Shown: positions 11,303 through 20,792 of the stretch, in pieces | Position numbering within the stretch: the first letter of the stretch is position 1 | Layout: each line of letters starts with the position of its first letter | Assembly (NCBI GenBank): GCA_036365455.1 | Contig: JAWQUS010000023.1 | Coordinates: 1,922,001 to 1,986,000 of the forward strand | Reading direction: 5' to 3' | Source: Macrosoma leucophasiata | Taxonomy: Eukaryota > Arthropoda > Insecta > Lepidoptera > Hedylidae | Length of the DNA stretch: 64,000 nucleotides | The notes under the pieces: generated by a model | The model's database searches: none | What the model was told of the DNA's origin: nothing | What the model saw: the letters and a program-made list of their open reading frames with translations, nothing else | Translations under genes and position numbers: made by a program

Positions 11303-11369
11303 TATATTAAAAAATGTTTTGAATTATCTTAAAAAATGCGAAGAAACTTTTTCCCCAACCTTATAATTC

Positions 11370-11600
11370 TACGTATGGAATGGACACTTCTACGTCCCGC
11401 CCGATTTCACCTCCTCAGCGATCACCCCCCCTTGAGAGCCAGTTGAAAAAACTTCAACATTGAAGTTGTGAGCAAGCGAGAGAGCGATCTATTTTTAGTT
11501 AACTTGATCAAGTAGTCAGTGGGAAGATTTATTGCACGATTGGTTTAGGTCATAACCCTACGTGCTACATTTCTGTGTGCGCGTGTAAAAACATGTCACA
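11370..11600. repeat. Dispersed segment (family C), copy 2
   Basis: Shares CTACGTATGGAATGGACAC, CGTCCCGCCCGATTTC and CTACGTGCTAC...CGTGTAAA with 1390-1530. The centre differs. Class unknown. Confidence 0.45.
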
Positions 11601-11628
11601 TAACGCGCCTGCTCATCGGTCGGAAGTA

Positions 11629-11728
11629 GGGTTGTTTAAGGAGTGATTATGAGGAAGAGGAGGAGGAAGAGGAATTGTGACGCGCAAATTTAGAGGATGC
11701 GGATGAGGAAGCGGAAGAGGAAAGACGT
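11629..11728 (+). repeat. GAGGAAGAGG-rich low-complexity segment, copy 1
   Basis: GAGGAAG/GAGGATGCGG repeats. The block GAGGATGCGGATGAGGAAGC resembles 13540-13675. It would encode runs of E/D in one frame, but there is no gene context. Confidence 0.5.
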
Positions 11729-12033
11729 ACGTAACTTCACGCCTGTAATCCCCGAAGGGTAAGCAGAGGTAAATGCATGCATTCAAGCATACATGCAAAC
11801 ACCCACGACTCGCCGGTTACGTTTTCGCCCATGTAACAGGTGGCGAACCTGTTGCCATCTCCGGGCACATTGACAAACTCCGAGGCACCCTACTGGGAAA
11901 CTTCCAGAAAATGGAAAAATTCCAATAGAGTTATAGGATTTTTAATCGTTATCTCTGATAGTCCTCGACCCGTGAATCGAACCCAGGACCCCCAGCGTAG
12001 TAGTATTGGCCTGCTACCACTACGCTACTGAGG
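11729..12033 (-). mobile_element. Gly-SINE, near full length
   Basis: On the minus strand a tRNA-like head (TAGCGTAGTGGTAGCAGGCC, then GGTTCGATTC) is followed by the shared body and the 3' end GGCGTGAAGTTACGTACG. A TTC/AAC-type substitution splits one box. No clear TSD. Confidence 0.8.
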
Positions 12034-12040
12034 TAGTTAA

Positions 12041-12275
12041 TGATATAATAATAATGAACCGTTGAAACGTCCCACTGCTGGGCACGAGTCTCTTCCCTTC
12101 TTGAGGGGAGGCCTGGAGCTTACTCCACCACGCTGCTCCAATGCGGGTTGGTGGAGATAACGGTTAGTGGCCAACCCGCTGTCGGATGTTTTCAAACCGC
12201 CCATACATATGGCCTAGGACAATGTTTAACGACTGCTATTTATCTATAGCAACCGGGACCGTCGGCTTAACCCTT
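12041..12275 (-). mobile_element. 5S-SINE, 5'-truncated
   Basis: Minus-strand copy containing GTGCCCAGCAGTGGGACG, the GGTGGAGTAAGCTCCAGGCC body and GTTGCTATAGATAAATAGCAG. It stops before the 5S-like head. ATAATAATAAT at the left is the ATT-rich tail. Confidence 0.75.
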
Positions 12276-12430
12276 TATTCCCATCGGCCCCCTCTGAGAC
12301 CGGCACCGGGGTGGTCGTTAGTTTCATTTGCCCCCTTCATAGTTATACTGCAATGGTTTATTTGCATTTCGTATCGGACGTTAGGTACCAATAGTCGAAA
12401 ATTGACTTAGGTGACAATTTTTCAATTTGA

Positions 12431-12615
12431 CAATTTGTCAATGATTTCGTCATGAGTGTCGTTTTCATGGTTCCTGTGGGTGTTGAAATCGATAATGGTG
12501 TCAAAATATGGATCCAAGATGGCGGCTGCTAGAAGTTGTCAACGTTTTCGTCATGGGTTTCGTCGTTTACATGGTTCATGAGGGTGTTGAATCCGATAGT
12601 GGTGTCGAAATGTAA
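12431..12615 (+). repeat. Two-copy tandem repeat, period about 106 bp
   Basis: TTTCGTCATG.G..TCGT, CATGGTTC.TG.GGGTGTTGAA and ATA.TGGTGTC appear at 12440-12512 and again at 12546-12612. Diverged. Confidence 0.6.
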
Positions 12616-13059
12616 ATCTTAATCGAGTAGATAGCTTGCGTTCTACACCAGCCGCGAGGCCTTGCGCGCTTCAGAAAGATGAAAAGAGGATGATACGAAA
12701 TTATGAATACTAGCGGACCCAACCCCCAAAATCCGCTGTCCTGTCGCTATGTACATAACTAAGTATATACATACAAAAAAAAAATAATTTAAAGGGTATT
12801 TTCCAGTGGACCAAACTATGAATCTAAACCATTCTCAAAACACACAATAATGAATCATCAAAATCGGTCCAGCAGTTACGGACGAGTTCAGTAACATACT
12901 CGTATCTACACAACACACGCACACAAAAAAAGATGAGTGAATGATACAACGTAATTAAGAAATTTGAAATGAAAATAAGAATGCAGTCTTTATTTCTTTG
13001 TTAATTAGGTACTTAAGTCGAATATTATTAATCAAAATAAAAGAATTGAATACTATTTA
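12616..13059. other. No gene; faint Helitron-like remnant
   Basis: AATCGGTCCAGCAGTTACGG and nearby ACACACGC around 12860-12930 look like an old Lep1-type minus-strand fragment. Nothing else is recognised. Confidence 0.35.
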
Positions 13060-13068
13060 TCAAAATTA

Positions 13069-13146
13069 CCTTGATTGGGGCCTCCCCTAAAAAAGGGGAG
13101 AGACTCGTGCCCAGCAGTGGGACGTATAATGGGTTGCCATTATTAT
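13069..13146 (+). mobile_element. 5S-SINE, short 3'-end insertion with TSD
   Basis: Only the 3' end (GGGGAGAGACTCGTGCCCAG to CCATTATTAT). It is flanked by TCAAAATTA at 13060-13068 and 13147-13155, so this severely truncated copy inserted independently. Confidence 0.8.
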
Positions 13147-13223
13147 TCAAAATTAATTGTAGAGAGGTTAATTTTTATAAAAATAATTTGAAAGCTGTTT
13201 TCCCTGGCAACCGGTTTCTTAGC

Positions 13224-13310
13224 TCATCGTATTAAATATACCAATCCAACATTGCTAAAAAGTCGTTCACTGGGACAATTGATGGAAGAGAAGATAGGTA
13301 TTGCCATAGA
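13224..13310 (-). pseudogene. hAT transposase C-terminal (dimerisation) fragment
   Basis: Minus strand encodes AIPIFSSINCPSERLFSNVG. This matches the hAT C-terminal motif (ipat.vPsERlFS..g) found in Ac, Hermes and related transposases. The frame stops at VYLIR. No other hAT domain lies nearby, so it is an isolated fragment. Confidence 0.65.
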
Positions 13311-13453
13311 TACAGTTCCGTAAAGCCCCGAATATTTCGAATTTTTTAGTTTCTTACGCATATAAACATGATATTGTATGTAATCTATGTCAATAAAATT
13401 AAAACAAACTAGCAAGGAACAGCGCCAGTGGCGAGTGGGGAGGTCTCACTCGC

Positions 13454-13927
13454 TTGTTCGGCCCGGCATCGTGCTGCGGCGTGTGTGTTCGTTGCCATGG
13501 ATACGAGACGCGCGTGCGCAATGAAATTCCTCATAAATTCCTCTTAAATTTTGAGGAAGCGGTAGCGGAAGAGGATTTTTTTGTTTTTATTTATGAGGAT
13601 GCGGAAACGGTTGAGGAACCCAAAATATTGCGGAACTTCCTCATTATGAGGAAGAGGAAGAGGAATCCTCAACAACCGGAAGTCGCGCTGAAAGCAATCC
13701 GCAATGCTGGCTTTGAAATTATTGAACACCCACCATATTCTCCGGACTTAGCCCCTAGTGATTTTCACCTATTCCCCAAATTAAAGGAACATATCCGTGG
13801 TACTAAATTTGAGGATGACGACGCCGTTATGGTTGCCGTTGACGAGTTTTTTGAGAGCCAAATTCGTGATTGTTTTTCGGAAGGAATTAGAAAGTTAGAA
13901 AAGCGGTATTCTAATGTGTTAACTTAG
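13454..13927 (+). pseudogene. Chimeric ORF: acidic repeat joined to mariner C-terminus
   Basis: Open for 157 codons. Residues 34-72 derive from the GAGGAAGAGG-rich segment (E/D-rich, then MRKRKRN). Residues from about 77 are a mariner transposase C-terminus: AGFEIIEHPPYSPDLAPSDF, carrying the third catalytic D at about residue 103, then KLKEHIRGTKFEDDDAV and a C-terminal FFESQIRDCFSEGIRKLEKR. It is a different mariner subfamily from the two copies elsewhere (FEDDDAV, PKLKEH). There is no N-terminal domain and neither of the first two catalytic D residues. The AAATCAAGAAGTTC-type terminus near 13995-14015 fits a cecropia-like TIR. The fused frame is probably accidental, but it is intact. Confidence 0.75.
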
Positions 13928-14074
13928 ATGGAGATTACTTTGAAAAATAAAATAATTATATTTATATTTTGTTGTGTTTTTATAGCGATTCTAAGAACTT
14001 CTTGATTTACCCTCGTAGACTTACGTCTATTTTAGTGAACGGTTTTTATTACAAAAAAATATATACAAATTTAT

Positions 14075-14220
14075 TTCCCAAAAAAAAAAAAAAAAAATAC
14101 TTGCTTCCAAATTTTGATAGGCAACCTAGTGGATATTATATTCTCTAGATTATAAATATGCGTTAAAATTAGGTTTGTAGCATATCTGAATAAACGAAAT
14201 TATTCTGCATCCTAACCCAC
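14075..14220 (+). repeat. Dispersed repeat N, copy 1
   Basis: An A-run, then TACTTG, CAAATTTTGATAGGCAACCT and TATTCTCTAGATTATAAATATGC. The same blocks occur at 18620-18720 (plus) and 17930-18015 (minus). No coding sequence. Confidence 0.6.
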
Positions 14221-14665
14221 ATTGATTATATAAATGCGTCACTATAATCAAATTACTCAACCCACGCTTCATTATCATGTATCTGCAATAAATTATTCTA
14301 TCAAGCGACATAACCTTTAATAAATATTTAACATTAAAACTACAAAGGCGTGTAAACTTTAGTACAATTCTGTTTGAAATTTAGCAATTAGTATCGTACC
14401 ATGATATATAATTAAAACTGTAATTAGGCATATTAAATTAACATCGCATGGCCAGTGAAGCGTTGGCTATTAATTATAATGCCTGCAAATCAGCCAATTC
14501 ATCAATTAGAAACAAAACTATGCGCACTATAACATGTGTTTGAAACTAGATATATCTATGTAATTTCCATCTATCATTCAATAGATTGTAACCTAGTTCT
14601 GTATTAGGGTGGGCATCCATGGTGTAATGCAAGTTATTTACACATGAGAGACTTATGGCCGGTTT

Positions 14666-15085
14666 CTGGAACGTTTGTCAGAATCAGAATCAGAATCAGA
14701 AACTCATTTATTCATTTAGGGTGACAGGCACCTCTTATGACACGTCAAAAACAAAGAAAATAAATTAAAGCGAATAACAATTGATATACATGTCAAACAA
14801 GATAAAAAATATATGTAAAGTCAAGAATATCACTAAGATAAAACTAAATGTCATAAACTAATGTAAAAGTATATCAGTAGAATGTCTCTTTTCCCCTTTA
14901 CAAACTGATAACAAAGAGTAAAAAGAAAAGAAAAAGAGTCATTCTTTGTCATTCACCGGCAAAGTTCCAAAGGCCAATATGATCTGAGAAAAACTTGCCG
15001 GAAAAAACTCAGTCGGCTCTTTTAAAAATATCTCTTAGGCATATTTTTACAATTTTCCATAATTTGTCAGACCTGTAGTCACGTA
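14666..15085 (-). mobile_element. CR1-like LINE 3' end, copy 1
   Basis: Minus strand matches 61495-61880: GACTGAGTTTTTTCCGGCAA, CTCAGATCATATTGG and GTGAATGACAAAGAATGAC. A (TTCTGA)n tail forms the low-coordinate end (14670-14692), as expected for a microsatellite-tailed LINE. No ORF2 coding remains in this copy. Confidence 0.65.
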
Positions 15086-15110
15086 ACAGGCGTGTTAAAC
15101 TAATATTCAA

Positions 15111-15414
15111 TCTATACAAATAAATAAAAATGGAGTGTCTTTGTAATATAAAAATAACCGCTTTTTACTAAATGCATGTATACACGGTACATATACCAAA
15201 AAACATTTTTTATAATTTTTGTCTCTCTGTCTGTTTGTTCCCGCTAATCTCGGGAACGGCTGGACCGATTTTGACGGGACTTTCACGGGCAGATAGCTTA
15301 TGTAATAAGGAGTAACTTAGGCTGCTTTTATACTAGCTGCGCCCACGACTTCGTCCGGGTACATACTGAACAATCATAAATTCTCACGCGGACGAAGTCG
15401 CGGGCACGGCTAGT
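15111..15414 (+). mobile_element. Lep1-type Helitron
   Basis: Starts TCTATACAAATAAATAAA and ends GGCTAGT, the 5' TC and 3' CTAG-T pattern of lepidopteran non-autonomous Helitrons. The 3' end carries an inverted pair (CCACGACTTCGTCCG / CGGACGAAGTCGCGGG) acting as a subterminal hairpin. No TSD, as expected. Confidence 0.8.
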
Positions 15415-15488
15415 TTATAATAAATAATATTTTTTTATAAATATATGATTTAATAATATTTAATTTTTAATAATTTTAATATTTTTTT

Positions 15489-15560
15489 ACTAGTGGTAGA
15501 GCTCCAGTGACGGAGCTCGTCGTCGGACGTAGGCACCACCGCATTACCTAATACACCTAC
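15489..15560 (+). repeat. A-repeat, 5' fragment
   Basis: ACTAGTGGTAGAGCTCC to CACCGCATTACCTAATA only. Confidence 0.75.
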
Positions 15561-15594
15561 AACCTATGGCAGCTAAGCAGACGAGTTAAAGAAT

Positions 15595-15750
15595 CAGGGT
15601 GTTTTAGAGTTCCGTACCTCGAACGGAAAAATCAGAACCCTTAAAGGATCACTTTGTTGTCAGTCCGTTCGTCCGTCTATCTGTCAAGACCCTTTTTCTC
15701 AGAAACATGTAGAGGTTTAAGCTGCAATTTATATCAAATACTTAGGTCTA
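15595..15750. repeat. Dispersed repeat with GAGTTCCGTACC and CCGTTCGTCCGTC
   Basis: A common insect-type repeat block (GTTCCGTACCTCGAACGGAA and GTCTATCTGTC). It may belong to the same family as 18740-18835. Confidence 0.4.
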
Positions 15751-15756
15751 CCCTTG

Positions 15757-15912
15757 TCGGAGGCTTTATGAGCGGTTTGAAAAACATCCGACAGCGGGTT
15801 GGCCACTAACCCCGTATCTCCAGCGTGGTGGAGTTAGCTCCAAGCCTCCCCCCCCAAAAAGGGGAGAGACTCGTGCCCAGCAGTGGGACGTATAATGGGT
15901 TGCCATTATTAC
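15757..15912 (+). mobile_element. 5S-SINE, 5'-truncated
   Basis: Starts at TCGGAGGCTTTATGAGCGG and runs to GGGTTGCCATTATTA. It abuts the preceding repeat. The head is absent. Confidence 0.8.
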
Positions 15913-16019
15913 TTGGGTCTACTGTCCCTTGAAGCTGTAAATAAAATCAAACGTCTAAGCCAACGCAATCAAAAGATTCCAATCAATATGTATCACAGAA
16001 ACTTAATAACCAAGGTGTG

Positions 16020-16122
16020 AGAGATGGCGACGCATCTGCATTTTGACCTCTGGTCTTTGTGTACATAGGCTGCAGTCAACACTTAACATCAATGTGAACT
16101 GTAGGCTTGTTCGTCACTTTAT
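16020..16122 (+). repeat. A-repeat, 3' fragment
   Basis: GCGACGCATCTGCATTTTGA to CTTGTTCGTCACTTT. Joined directly to the next element. Confidence 0.75.
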
Positions 16123-16225
16123 TTATTTATTTATTCTTTATTGCATCAATAAAATATCGGTACAAATGGCGGACTTAACGCTTAAAGCGCTCTCTGCCAG
16201 TCAACCATTGGTAGTTAAAAAAAAA
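16119..16225 (-). mobile_element. CR1-like LINE 3' end (family T)
   Basis: Minus strand reads TTGACTGGCAGAGAGCGC, then AAGTCCGCCATTTGTACC, then an AATAAATAAATAAA tail. This matches the end of the LINE at 63049-63515. Confidence 0.7.
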
Positions 16226-16560
16226 TTGTTGGCGGTGCTTACAAAAAAAATAAACTAATAAATCGAGATATTCAGTTGGAATGGTACAATTAAATACAAA
16301 AATAAATATATTACAGAAACCAAAATAAATATTTAAATTATTTCTATACATACGTAATACACAAATAAATAACTATCATATAAATATATAATAAATATAT
16401 ACATATATATACATATGTATACATAAATAGCATTATACCTTAAACAGAAATTAAATTGAAATTGAACTTTCACAACATAGAAAAAAATACTACGGCTACT
16501 AAAAAAAAGACTGTCACGGCTAGTAACTCAGCTTAGCTATCAATAATTTTACGAGTAATC
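16226..16560. other. AT-rich sequence with (ATATAC)-type microsatellite
   Basis: ATATACATATATATACATAT near 16395-16425. No gene. Confidence 0.5.
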
Positions 16561-16577
16561 AATCACTTTTATAAGAT

Positions 16578-16880
16578 ACTAGCTGTGCGCGCGACTTCGT
16601 CCGCGTGAGATTTTATGATTGTACTTACTCGGACGAAGTCGTGGGCGCAGCTAGTATAAAAGCAGCCTAAGTTACTCCTTATTACATAAGCTATCTGCCC
16701 GTGAAAGTCCCGTCAAAATCGGTCCAGCAGCACCCGAGATTAGCGGGCACAAACAGACAGACAGACGAAAATTGTAAAAAATGTTGTCGTGTATATATAC
16801 ATATACATACATATGCATTTAGTAAAAAGCGGTTATTTTAATATTACAAACAGACACTCCAATTTTATTTTTTTGTATAG
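16578..16880 (-). mobile_element. Lep1-type Helitron
   Basis: ACTAGCTGTGCGCGCGACTT to TTTTTTTGTATAG, the reverse of 15111-15414 with about 90% similarity by eye. The CTAGT end is at the left. Confidence 0.8.
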
Positions 16881-17077
16881 ACTAGCTGTTGCCTGCAGCT
16901 CCGCCTGCGTGTAGTTCACTTTTCGCGTAACCTATGGAAACTCATCAAATCATCACACAGGAACATTTTTTTGGGATAAAACCCTATCCGTATAACAAAT
17001 TTCATCAAAATCCGTTTCGGCGTGATTGACGGACAAACGTCCAAACATCCAAACAAAAAAACTTTCACATCCCTACT
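16881..17077 (-). mobile_element. Lep1-type Helitron, second subfamily
   Basis: ACTAGCTGTTGCCTGCAGCT to CACATCCCTACTT. It abuts the preceding Helitron with no spacer. Confidence 0.7.
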
Positions 17078-17249
17078 TCCATACTAATATTGTAAATGCG
17101 AAAGTAACTCTGTCTGTCTGTTACCTTTTCACGTCCAAACGACTGAACCGATTTTAATGAAATTTGGTACAGAGATAAAGTTGACTTTGTGAACGTAGGC
17201 TACTTTTTAAACGACATCCACGCGGGCGAATCCGCAGGAAACAGCTAGT
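17078..17249 (+). mobile_element. Lep1-type Helitron, opposite orientation
   Basis: TCCATACTAATATTGTAAATGC to GGAAACAGCTAGT, with GTCTGTCTGTTACCTTTTCAC inside. Its 5' end meets the 5' end of the preceding element. Confidence 0.75.
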
Positions 17250-17257
17250 TTATAATA

Positions 17258-17387
17258 AATAAATAATATAATAATGGCAACCCATTATACATCCCACTGC
17301 TGGGCTCGAGTCTCTCCCCTTTTTGGGGGGAGGCCTGGAGCTTACTCCACCACGCTGCTCCAATGCGGATTGGTGGAGAAAAGAGAG
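17258..17387 (-). mobile_element. 5S-SINE 3' end inserted at a Helitron terminus
   Basis: Flanked by the perfect duplication TAGTTTATAATA (17246-17257 and 17388-17399), which includes the Helitron's CTAGT. It was therefore inserted after the Helitron. It contains CCCAGCAGTGGGATGTATAA on the minus strand. Confidence 0.85.
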
Positions 17388-17724
17388 TAGTTTATAATAT
17401 TAGTGTGATATTTGAAAAATAAAAACTTACTTGCGCGTGACCTTAAATAGCCGGTTTCCTTAATCTCTAAATTATTTATCCTCTGACCTTACAAAAGGCC
17501 TTGGGATGAGGAAAAAAGATCAAAGGACTGTTTCTAAGCCTGAAAAGAGTCGTGCCATGCCCAATTACGGAATTTATACTTCAATCACACTCGATTTTAC
17601 CATTGTAATATGGAGTTCTTCAAAACAGGCTACAGTATTCACTTGCCATCAATGTGAACTGACTGTGTGCTGTCGTGACGTAAAACGAATAAGCCACCCG
17701 TCAGCTTGTGTCAATTTCATAAAA

Positions 17725-18040
17725 AAACGGCCAAGTGCGCGTCGGTCATGCGCACGAACGGTCTACCTGCTACTGTTATGAATATTGAGTAAAAATACGA
17801 AAAAAACACGTTTATTGTATGGGAACCATTAAGGTGCAATTCCGTGGGTCGCGATCGATCGCGGCAGTGCGCGGCCTAGGTGTTAGGTTAGGATCCCACT
17901 GCAGAATCATTTCGTTCATCCAGATATGCTGCAAACCTAATTTTTATGCATATTTATAATCTGGAGAATGTATCTCCACGATGGTTGCCTATCAAAATTT
18001 GGCCGCAAGTATTTTTAATTATTTTTTTTTATCTTTTACA
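17725..18040 (-). repeat. Dispersed repeat N, minus copy
   Basis: CGGCCAAGTGCGCGTCGG at the left and GCCAAATTTTGATAGGCAACC and CTCCAGATTATAAATATGC on the minus strand. The middle (CGCGATCGATCGCGGCAG) is GC-rich. Confidence 0.55.
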
Positions 18041-18183
18041 ATCAGCAACTCTTATTTGCGGCCGATTTAATTTGGCGCCCGTATATAAAAAAATGAGAAA
18101 AAAATAGCTTTATTTTGATATATAAATAATACATGTACATTATAGACGTAAAAAGTTATCGGGGCGGAACGAAAATTGGTAGG

Positions 18184-18245
18184 GGCGGCCGAGGGCGCAA
18201 CGGCAGCCGTGATTTTTCAGAGCTGCCGTTGCGCCCTCGGCCGCC
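18184..18245. repeat. 24-bp perfect GC-rich inverted repeat
   Basis: Arms at 18184-18207 and 18222-18245 (GGCGGCCGAGGGCGCAACGG... and its exact reverse complement), with a 14-nt spacer CGTGATTTTTCAGA. The right arm runs into the start of the Gly-SINE at 18243. Confidence 0.95.
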
Positions 18246-18550
18246 TCGGTAGCCTAGTGGTAGCAGGCCACTACTACTACGCTGAGGTCCTGGGTTCGAT
18301 TCCCGGGTAGGGGGTTATCAGAGATAATGGTGTAAAGTCCTTTATCTCTGGTTCTATTGGGATTTTTCCATTTTCTGGAAATTTCCCAGTACCTCGAAGT
18401 TTGGTAATGTGCCCGGAGATGTCAACAAGCTCGCCAACTGTTACATTTGCCAAAACGTAACCGGCGAATCGTGGGTGTTTGCATGTATGCTTGAATGCAT
18501 GCATTCACCTCTGCCTATCCCTTCGGGGATTACAGGCGTGAAGTTACGTT
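18243..18550 (+). mobile_element. Gly-SINE, full length (reference copy)
   Basis: The head is tRNA-like: A box TAGCCTAGTGG at 18250-18260 and a perfect B box GGTTCGATTCC at 18293-18303, the internal pol III promoter of tRNA genes. The CTCGGTAGC start and GGTTCGATTCCCGGG arm are Gly/Glu-like. The body of about 240 bp ends CAGGCGTGAAGTTACGTT without a long poly(A). Other copies have TSDs exactly at these borders. Confidence 0.85.
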
Positions 18551-18599
18551 TTTCATACATATTGCCCTGAGGTGAACGATATTTTATTTAAAAAAGAAG

Positions 18600-18835
18600 T
18601 AAAAAAAAAATCTTTCCCAAAAAAAAAAAAAAAAAATACTTGTGGGCAAATTTTGATTGGTAACCTAGTGAACATAAATTCTCTAGATTCTACACATGCA
18701 TATAGCGGCATAATAAGTGAAAATTTCAGCTTTTTAGCTATCACGGTTTATGAGATACAGCCTGGTGACAGACAGACAGCGGAGGCTTAGTAATAGGGTT
18801 CCGTTTTTATTTTTTAGGTACGGAACCCTAAAAAC
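18600..18835 (+). repeat. Dispersed repeat N, copy 3
   Basis: Poly(A), TACTTGTGGGCAAATTTTGAT, TTCTCTAGATTCTACACATGC, then GACAGACAGACAGCGGAGGC and GGGTTCCGTTTTTATTTTTT, ending GTACGGAACCC. The last two motifs form an inverted pair (GGGTTCCG / CGGAACCC). Confidence 0.6.
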
Positions 18836-19553
18836 AATGAGATACATACAAAAAATGAAAACTATTACACTAGTCCAATATTTCCTTACAAGATTAACGG
18901 GGTCGCTTCAATATTTAACAAACGGGATTCCGTGTAAAACAAATTAATTCAAGAGCTGCGAAGGTTGGGGATTGGGAGGGGTGGGGGTGAGGGAGAAGGC
19001 ATTATGGTAATGCGTCTCAGTCAGTCGTCACGCAATTTTTCCGTGTAAGCGGCGGTAAATTTTAATAAAGGTTAGATTACAATTGGTTTATTGAAATACG
19101 TTTGTTTATTTGCGAAATCCGCTTTTAGGTTTCTGTTGATGGACGCGAATGAATATTGCGACGGGGAAAAAGGAATGCGAAAACAGTTTTTGTGTTGGAT
19201 ATTTTTTTTGCGAGTGAAATTATATTTATGGAGATTTGAAAGGAGAATGGGAAAATGTATTAGGCGTATTGATAATTGCGCTGTTTGGATATTAGAAAAA
19301 AGCCTGTTCATTCTATACAGGTCGTATATAAGGAAGTCCTTATAAACTTTGAAAAGGGACGATTTGGGTTCAAACTTATATTTGAGTGGAATAAGATTTC
19401 TGGTTTAGATACTTTTTAGGAATGAGGATATGGCGAATCGCGAAACCAAAACTAAACAAAAAATCATAAACTGTAAACAAAATGTCTACTTACCTATGTT
19501 GTGAAAATTTTATTTGCAGATTTGAAGGTGAAATTCGTTAGACGATATATTAT
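18836..19553. other. No recognisable gene or repeat
   Basis: Overlapping opposite-strand ORFs at 19072-19345 show no family. GGGAGGGGTGGGGGTGAGGG at 18975-18993 is purine-rich. Nothing else. Confidence 0.4.
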
Positions 19554-19568
19554 CGCACTACTCAATTA

Positions 19569-19796
19569 TGTGTGTATGTATCTTCACGCCAGGTCCCTAA
19601 CGGGGTAGGCAGAGAGTGTAGAGCGCCAGATATCCCGGTTCTGACAAACCTCTCGTGCCTCGTCTACCTTCATCATTCTCTTCATACATGCACGCCGATT
19701 CCTAAGATTTTTGACCCCACCATCAGACAGAACTCGACCTATTTGGTCATGGTAGGTCAGTCTTGGTCTTCCTGGGCCTCTGCAACCATCCACATT
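19569..19796 (-). pseudogene. RTE-like LINE, 3' end of ORF2, with TSD
   Basis: Minus strand encodes ANVDGCRGPGRPRLTYHDQI and ends SAYPVRDLA*, the C-terminus of an RTE-like reverse transcriptase. The tail is (CATA)n/(CACA)n. Duplicated flank CGCACTACTCAATTA at 19554-19568 and 19797-19811; its first four bases also match LINE sequence, so the TSD is 11-15 bp. The 5' truncation leaves about 230 bp. Confidence 0.9.
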
Positions 19797-19837
19797 CGCA
19801 CTACTCAATTAAGTTTCACTATACGTCTGAATTAGCT

Positions 19838-20042
19838 CAACAAAAAATTGGAATGAACTACCAGGTGTTACCTCGGTATTTCTATATATATCCTACTTCA
19901 AAACTGGAGTCAAAAGTGTCCATCACGACAGGCAACGCGTTGGCAGTCCCCTCGCATTGCAAATGTTCATAGGCGACCGTTCATAGCGGTAACCACTTTC
20001 CATCAGGTGAGCCGTTTGTCAACCTTATGACATAAAAAAAAA
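19838..20042 (+). pseudogene. Jockey-like LINE, C-terminus of ORF2 plus 3' end
   Basis: The open frame NWNELPGVTSVFLYISYFKT, then GVKSVHHDRQRVGSPLALQM and FIGDRS*, corresponds to KLWNELPSEVF...NVHRRR in the sister copy at 51601-51820. The 3' UTR CATCAGGTGAGCCGTTTGTC ends in TGACATAAAAAAAAA. The RTE-like fragment just upstream inserted close to, or within, its 5' part. Confidence 0.75.
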
Positions 20043-20193
20043 CATGACGATATGCCCAAATATAGGTACTTATTAAAAAGGTTTCTCAATATGAACCGTC
20101 AAGGACCCAATGAGATATCACCGATCCCAACACTAGATTATCATAATATTTTCTCTCTTGAAAATCGTTCAAAGCGTCAAGCTGGAGTCAGAG

Positions 20194-20420
20194 GGGATCA
20201 ATCAGCGATCGGATGTCTGTAATTGCAGAAACCGGGGCGACCGCGGCGGCCGCTCATTAGCACGGGATTGAACCGTATCGACCCGACCCGAACTGGTTCA
20301 ATTGAGACTGTTAAATGGCTACTGCAATTGAAGTTGTATTTTTGATGGGAAGCTTTTTGAAGATTGGCCTTCTAAGCAGTATGGTTTTTTAAAGAACTCA
20401 CATTTATATATGAAAATGTT
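20194..20420 (+). repeat. Duplicated GC-rich segment, copy 1
   Basis: GGGATCAATCAGCGATCGGA, GCAGAAACCGGGGCGACCGC and CTCATTAG, then CTTCTAAGCAGTAT. The second copy, 599-600 bp downstream, is nearly identical over about 225 bp. No recognised TE termini. Confidence 0.9.
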
Positions 20421-20786
20421 TCTTGAGAGATTAATTTAAGTTGCCTGTAAGTATTTAAGGACTAAATTGTTTTTGATGTTCAAATACTTCTGCTTTTCTT
20501 TTACATTCTTTAATTCAATTAAAAAGGAACCCTTTGAAGTTTACAGACGAGCCCTATTCAAGCGTTGGCCTGTCACAGTGGCCATACTTAACCTTCTTTC
20601 ACACGGCTATTCGGAATCTGGCGGTAATGGTTTTTTTATTTATCACCAACAACAGTATGCTTGTGGGAATACGTCCACAGAAACACATACGCTACTTAAC
20701 GAGATCCTGCATGGGGCCGAACCGTTATGTGGCTGTGTGAATGTGCTATCACTGTAAATATTTAGTTTCGTTCAGAGTCCGAGACT
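20421..20786. other. Spacer between duplicated segments
   Basis: Contains two overlapping plus-strand ORFs (20467-20757 and 20534-20740) with no recognisable family. Their overlap in different frames argues against coding. Confidence 0.35.
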
Positions 20787-20792
20787 GGCGGC

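Larger units (their letters stand above)
10008..11360 (+). mobile_element. mariner transposon, copy 1 (damaged)
   Basis: Bounded by inverted termini GGTTGGGGAAAAAGTCTTTT and AAAGAAGTTTCTTCGCAT-type sequence, ending CTTTTTCCCCAACC. It contains a broken DD34D transposase (10094-11125). Compared with copy 2 it lacks about 110 bp of 5' leader after ATAATAAAAT and carries a 152-bp SINE at its 3' end. TA lies at 10006-10007 before the left end, but the right flank reads TTATAA, so the TA duplication is not clean. Confidence 0.9.

Noticed and set aside
18243..18315. Functional tRNA-Gly/Glu gene
   Set aside because: A and B boxes are present, but the sequence is the head of a dispersed SINE and lacks a terminator at the proper place.
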